Of a stretch of 64,000 nt of DNA, positions 60,397 to 64,000 are shown piece after piece. Location: the NCBI RefSeq assembly GCF_900129635.1, contig NZ_FSRB01000001.1, positions 186,001-250,000 of the forward strand, read 5' to 3'. Under the pieces are notes generated by a model. The model was given only the letters and a program-made list of their open reading frames with translations, was not told where the DNA came from and did no database searches. Origin of the DNA: Singulisphaera sp. GP187 (GTDB taxonomy: Bacteria > Planctomycetota > Planctomycetia > Isosphaerales > Isosphaeraceae). The number at the start of each line of letters is the position of its first letter. Within the stretch, counting starts at the first letter, position 1. A program made the position numbers and the translations under genes.

Positions 60397-60711
60397 ATGA
60401 CTGCTGCCCCTCCTGAGCTTCGGCGTACAACGACCCAACTCGCTAAAGACGAAGCATGTCACCCCGCGACAATCCACCGCTGGATCCATCGTGGCATACG
60501 AATTCAGGATCAGGCCGGCCCCGGCGATCGAGTCTACTTGAGGGCAGTTCGTAGGGGGGGCCGATGGTACGTGAGCGACTCGGACTGGGCCGCATTCATC
60601 GCGAGACTGAACGCGCCGCACGAAGTCGCGACCGACTCAACGCGCAGCCCATCCGCCCGAAGCAAGGCGGCCGCCGCCGCTGATCGCGAGCTCACGCGCC
60701 TCGGCATCTGA
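60397..60711 (+). CDS. DUF1580-like helix-turn-helix protein
   Basis: 104 aa. Residues 9-55 (LRRTTTQLAKDEACHPATIH, RWIHRGIRIQDQAGPGDRVY) followed by VRRGGRWYVSDSDWAAFIAR match the MerR/excisionase-like DUF1580 proteins of planctomycete mobile elements. Likely an excisionase or element regulator. The ribosome site is inside a hairpin (60346-60392). A GC-rich hairpin at 60730-60763 closes the unit. Confidence 0.68.
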   Translation: MTAAPPELRRTTTQLAKDEACHPATIHRWIHRGIRIQDQAGPGDRVYLRAVRRGGRWYVSDSDWAAFIARLNAPHEVATDSTRSPSARSKAAAAADRELTRLGI

Positions 60712-60729
60712 TCCCCATTCCGCGCATGA

Positions 60730-60763
60730 GATCGCCCGGGAGAGTTTAGCCTCCCGGGCGATC
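60730..60763 (+). terminator. GC-rich hairpin after the DUF1580-like gene
   Basis: GATCGCCCGGGAG pairs perfectly over 13 bp with CTCCCGGGCGATC, loop AGTTTAGC. No T tract follows, so the terminator role is tentative. Confidence 0.5.
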
Positions 60764-60846
60764 CAGTGATTCCACATCATCCATCCGGAGATATGCCCGC
60801 CGTGCTACCGGCAGCGTATCGCACCCCGCAACCCCAAGAGGAGCAC

Positions 60847-61053
60847 ATGGCCAACTCTCATTCTACCGACCTGTCCAGATCGCGTCCAGATCCGCGAATC
60901 GCAAGTGTCGAAGAGTCAATCGATGCTCTCAGGAGGGCTATTCGGCGAGGTTGCCTCGACGAAGCACGCGCCTGGGCCGCGTCCCTGGCTCGCCGCGGTG
61001 TCATTGTGTCCCCCGTTCGTGAGGTGACGGAGGTACGGGCCAATGCCCTATAA
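60847..61053 (+). CDS. Small hypothetical protein, 68 aa
   Basis: ATG 60847 has GAGGAG 4-5 nt upstream. Two helices: ASVEESIDALRRAIRRGCLD and EARAWAASLARRGVIVSP. Its stop overlaps the next gene by 11 bp, so the two are co-translated. Function unknown. Confidence 0.5.
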   Translation: MANSHSTDLSRSRPDPRIASVEESIDALRRAIRRGCLDEARAWAASLARRGVIVSPVREVTEVRANAL

Positions 61054-61249
61054 CTTCCACCCGCGCCGATCTAATGAAGGATCTCTGATCAATATTGCCT
61101 TGCTGACTCAGCTTTGGGGTGAGCGCCCGTTTATCGTCAGGCAGTCTCTTCTCTCTGGGATACTGCCCTCAGTGAGGGTATCAGGCGGTTACATGGTCGA
61201 CGTCCAAGAGGCGATTCCCACCTCATCATCAAGGAGGTGGCGTCAATGA
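61043..61249 (+). CDS. Small HTH-like protein, 68 aa
   Basis: ATG 61043 overlaps the preceding gene by 11 bp and its end overlaps the primase start region. The sequence (SLINIALLTQLWGERPFIVRQ) reads as a short helix-turn-helix or linker domain; the C-terminus is Ser/Arg-rich. Possibly a replication accessory or excisionase-like protein. Function unknown. Confidence 0.45.
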   Translation: MPYNFHPRRSNEGSLINIALLTQLWGERPFIVRQSLLSGILPSVRVSGGYMVDVQEAIPTSSSRRWRQ

Positions 61250-62163
61250 GTCATGATCTAACGGCCTCATGGACGCGCGTCGGACGAGATCGCCCTTGCT
61301 TGGTCTGCGGCAGGGTCGACTGGTGCCTCAGAGCATCGGATGACGGAGCGTCGATCTGTGCTCGTGTTGCTGCAGGAGCGACTCGACAGGTCACCGCCGC
61401 CGGTTGGCTGCATCACCACCGACAGATCGAGGCTTGGCCTCGGTCTGCGTGGCTCTCGGTCAAGGTGTCCTTGGCCAAACCACGATCCGATCTGGAGTCT
61501 TTGGCATCGGAATTCCGGGAGGCAGTCGATCCTGGCCATCTAGCAGGTGTTGCTTCAAGGTTGGGGCTATCGGCCAGCAGCCTGAAACGGCTCGGGATCG
61601 GCTGGTGCAAGCAGAGCAGTGCCTGGGCGTTTCCGATGACCGACGTGACGGGAAGTGTGCGGGGGATCCGGCTCCGAACGTGGAAGGGAAAGAAATTTGC
61701 AATCCGGGGAGGTCGTGAGGGTCTGTTCATCCCCTCAGGTCTGGAGTCCGATGGCACGCTCCTGATCGCCGAGGGCCCGACCGACACGGCGGCGCTACTC
61801 GACCTCGGCTTCTCGGCGATCGGCCGGCCCTCCTGCCATGGTGGCTCGGATTTGCTTGTTGACCTGGTCAGGCGATACCGGCCGGATGAAGTGGTGATTG
61901 TCTCCGACAACGATAAGCCAGGACCGGATGGGAGTCGGCCCGGGCAGGATGGTGCATTGGCACTGGCGATGCGCCTGGTGTCCTACGTGGCTCGCCTTCG
62001 GCTAATCACGCCCCCTTATCAGGTGAAGGACGCACGTGCGTGGCTACGCTCAAACGCCACGCACGAGTCGGTCCTCCAGGTTATCGATGTCGCGGAGCGT
62101 TTCCGCGTCCGAGCACATGCCTTCTCGATCCCCCGACGAACCGAAGGGGGGACGCATGGATGA
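61246..62163 (+). CDS. DNA primase-like protein (zinc finger plus TOPRIM)
   Basis: 305 aa; ATG 61246 with AAGGAGGT about 10 nt upstream. Residues 18-40 carry CLVCGRVDWC and a following C, a zinc finger; a TOPRIM domain has IAEGPTDTAALL (Glu176) and VVIVSDND (Asp221, Asp223). This arrangement is typical of phage and plasmid primases that make RNA primers at the replication origin. The last 8 bp overlap the ATPase gene (ATGGATGA), so both are translated as a unit. It suggests the second element can replicate. Confidence 0.85.
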   Translation: MSHDLTASWTRVGRDRPCLVCGRVDWCLRASDDGASICARVAAGATRQVTAAGWLHHHRQIEAWPRSAWLSVKVSLAKPRSDLESLASEFREAVDPGHLAGVASRLGLSASSLKRLGIGWCKQSSAWAFPMTDVTGSVRGIRLRTWKGKKFAIRGGREGLFIPSGLESDGTLLIAEGPTDTAALLDLGFSAIGRPSCHGGSDLLVDLVRRYRPDEVVIVSDNDKPGPDGSRPGQDGALALAMRLVSYVARLRLITPPYQVKDARAWLRSNATHESVLQVIDVAERFRVRAHAFSIPRRTEGGTHG

Positions 62164-64000
62164 CATCCAACTCGAGCTCACTGCTATCCCGTCAGAACGC
62201 AAAGGGTGCTTCGTCGTCACCGCGAAGATTGGCAATGAAACCATCCACGTCGACCAGATCGAGATCATCAAGTCTCAGGAACGGGATCGATTTGTCGTCG
62301 ATCTCGCCAAACTGCGGCCCGGCCTTGAGGAATCCGGAGCGGCCGATCGACTTGCTCAATTGGCTGGTGAGCTGGCGGTCGCCCGCGCGAGCCAGCCGGA
62401 GCCGGAGACCCAGGCCAGGGCGCTCCTCCGGCTGGCGGAGGGAGCGGAACTGTTCCACACCGCCGATGGGCGCACGTATGCGTCGGTTCCGGTCGATAGC
62501 CACCGAGAAGTCCACCTCATCCGTTCGACATCGTTTCGCAGATGGCTTGTCCGCGCCTTTTATGAGGAGCGTGAGAGCCCACCGTCGACAGAGGCCATGC
62601 AATCAACCCTCGGCGTCCTCGAGGCCAAAGCCCAATTCGATGGGCCCACCCAGGCTGTATGGGTGCGAGTGGCGAACATCCCAAATCCGGCCGATCCCGA
62701 TGACCCGTCGTATTTCCTCGACTTGGGGGACGAGGCATGGAGGGCGGTCAAGATCTCTCGCTCCGGTTGGGAACTGGTGAATGACCCACCGGTGCGGTTC
62801 CGACGCCCGAAAGGGATGATGTCGCTGCCGGAGCCGGTCAGGGCCGGGTCGCTCGACGAACTGAGAGCATTTACTAACCTCGCATCTGACCACGACTGGT
62901 ACTTATTTGTTGCATGCCTTTCCGCCGCGCTCAGGCCTCACGGACCGTACCCGATCGTCGCGGTCAACGGCGAGCAAGGCTCGGCAAAATCGACCTTCAC
63001 ACGGGTCGCAAGGAAACTCATCGACCCGAACGCGACGCTCCTCCGCTGCGAGCCCAAAGAGGTCCGCGACTTAATGATCGCGGCGACAAATGCGTGGATC
63101 GTCACGCTTGACAATCTATCGAGCCTGCATGTCTGGCTGGCTGATTCGCTCTGTCGCCTCGCGACAGGTGGCGGGTTCGCGACGAGAGTCCTGTACGAGG
63201 ACGCCGAGGAGATGCTCTTCGACGCCATGAGGCCGGTGCTGCTTAACGGCATTGAAGACGTCGCGACCCGCCCCGACCTGCTCGATCGCAGCGTCGTCCT
63301 CTCACTTCCGACCATTCCCGAGGAGAAAAGACGTGAGGAAGGACCGTTCTGGCGAGCTTTCGACGAGGCGCACCCAAGAATCCTTGGCGCCCTGCTCGAT
63401 GCCGTGGTGGGCGGGCTCAGGCGGCTTCCTTCCGTGGAACTCAAGAAACTACCCCGAATGGCTGATTTTGCTCGTTGGGGTGAGGCCGTGGGGCGAGGAC
63501 TCGGCTGGACGGATGGCGCCTTCTTGGCGGCCTACGAAGTCAACAGATCATCGGCGAACGACCAAGCCCTGGAGGCGTCCCCCGTCGCACCGGCGGTCAT
63601 CGCCCTGATGGAGCGGACGCCGCATCTCGAGACAACTGCCGGCGAACTCCTCCAGGAGTTGGCCGAGATCGCGGGGGAGCGGGTCGCCAAGGCCAAGGAC
63701 TGGCCCTCATCCGCGCGCGGTCTCTCCGGGGCGATCCGCAGAGTGATGCCCGTGCTCCGGAGGGCCGGTATCGATGTCTCTTTCCGGTCCGAGAAGGGGG
63801 GAAAGAGACGCCGACTCATCCTCCTGGAGCGGACATCAGAGAAGTCAGGGATCGCACCGTCCCAACCGTCTCCACCGTCCCAGGCATGCGAGGATTCAAA
63901 CGGAACTCTCCTATGGGGCAACGATTTACATCCAGGACTGGATGGAGACGGTCGCGGGGACGGTTACCCTTTGCCGGAGACGGTCGACCGTCTCAACGCA
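62156..64000 (+). CDS. P-loop ATPase, likely replication helicase (3' end outside window)
   Basis: ATG 62156 lies inside the primase stop region. The frame is open to the right edge, giving 615 residues so far. Walker A GEQGSAKST is at residues 272-280 (Lys278), Walker B-like AWIVTLDNLSSL near 318-329, and VLLNGIEDVATRPDLLDRSV with the conserved Asn/Arg pattern near 364-383. This matches the ATPase that follows primases in integrative elements (DUF927/P4-helicase-like). A Ser/Pro-rich linker starts near residue 568. Presumably the replicative helicase of the second element. Confidence 0.85.
   Translation, partial: MDDIQLELTAIPSERKGCFVVTAKIGNETIHVDQIEIIKSQERDRFVVDLAKLRPGLEESGAADRLAQLAGELAVARASQPEPETQARALLRLAEGAELFHTADGRTYASVPVDSHREVHLIRSTSFRRWLVRAFYEERESPPSTEAMQSTLGVLEAKAQFDGPTQAVWVRVANIPNPADPDDPSYFLDLGDEAWRAVKISRSGWELVNDPPVRFRRPKGMMSLPEPVRAGSLDELRAFTNLASDHDWYLFVACLSAALRPHGPYPIVAVNGEQGSAKSTFTRVARKLIDPNATLLRCEPKEVRDLMIAATNAWIVTLDNLSSLHVWLADSLCRLATGGGFATRVLYEDAEEMLFDAMRPVLLNGIEDVATRPDLLDRSVVLSLPTIPEEKRREEGPFWRAFDEAHPRILGALLDAVVGGLRRLPSVELKKLPRMADFARWGEAVGRGLGWTDGAFLAAYEVNRSSANDQALEASPVAPAVIALMERTPHLETTAGELLQELAEIAGERVAKAKDWPSSARGLSGAIRRVMPVLRRAGIDVSFRSEKGGKRRRLILLERTSEKSGIAPSQPSPPSQACEDSNGTLLWGNDLHPGLDGDGRGDGYPLPETVDRLNA

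Noticed and set aside
1-64000. CRISPR arrays and rRNA genes
   Set aside because: No regularly spaced repeats with unique spacers, and no rRNA-like segments were seen.

Overview
The window reads as high-GC planctomycete DNA, most like the Isosphaeraceae. The evidence is a DUF1501 protein, a DUF1559 pseudopilin-like protein, a PEP-CTERM exported protein, many Cys-rich small proteins and long intergenic hairpins. No rRNA or other taxonomic marker is present, so the assignment is by gene content only.

Layout. (A) About 1-32.3 kb is an integrated mobile island. It opens inside a P4-type primase/helicase gene, followed by an iteron-rich putative replication origin (1.67-2.01 kb). Next come about 20 small accessory genes on the + strand: zinc-ribbon and SWIM-like proteins, a three-repeat protein, and a 7.0-12.5 kb block of possible particle-type structural genes that contains a 629-bp tandem duplication. 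An excisionase-like gene and a tyrosine integrase follow (21.1-22.9 kb), then an ISAs1-type insertion sequence (24.4-25.7 kb) and a toxin-antitoxin-SecB chaperone (TAC) module (28.0-29.7 kb). After these lie two decayed integrase 3' ends and an XRE-ImmA/IrrE pair. The region ends at a 44-nt 3' fragment of tRNA-Arg(CCG), the probable attachment scar. A repeat built on CCCCTTCCTTTTTGGGTTGC occurs about ten times in this island and was seen nowhere else in the window.

(B) About 32.4-57.7 kb is mostly chromosomal backbone: an aspartyl-protease-like protein, DUF1501, galE, a flavin-binding protein, MacB-type ABC transporter parts, a serine hydrolase, DUF1559, a Gfo/Idh/MocA oxidoreductase, small membrane proteins, a SUKH/HEAT immunity-like patch, an EamA transporter and a LysM-like protein. 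Within it, 40.1-45.9 kb carries an ARM-repeat protein, a winged-helix/SWIM protein and a retron reverse transcriptase with NAxxH, YADD and VTG motifs. This matches the type XIII retron (antiphage) architecture, with a 27-bp perfect inverted repeat just upstream of the RT as candidate msr-msd RNA.

(C) From 57.75 kb to the end is a second integrative element, next to an intact tRNA-Val(CAC). It has a canonical tyrosine integrase, a regulator-like gene, a DUF1580-like HTH protein behind phased CGTGG repeats and an SD-sequestering hairpin, two small genes, a zinc-finger/TOPRIM primase and a P-loop ATPase that runs off the window.

Both elements pair an integrase with replication proteins, which suggests excisable, possibly self-replicating islands. 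Defence and addiction functions (retron, TAC, XRE-ImmA) are spread over island and backbone.
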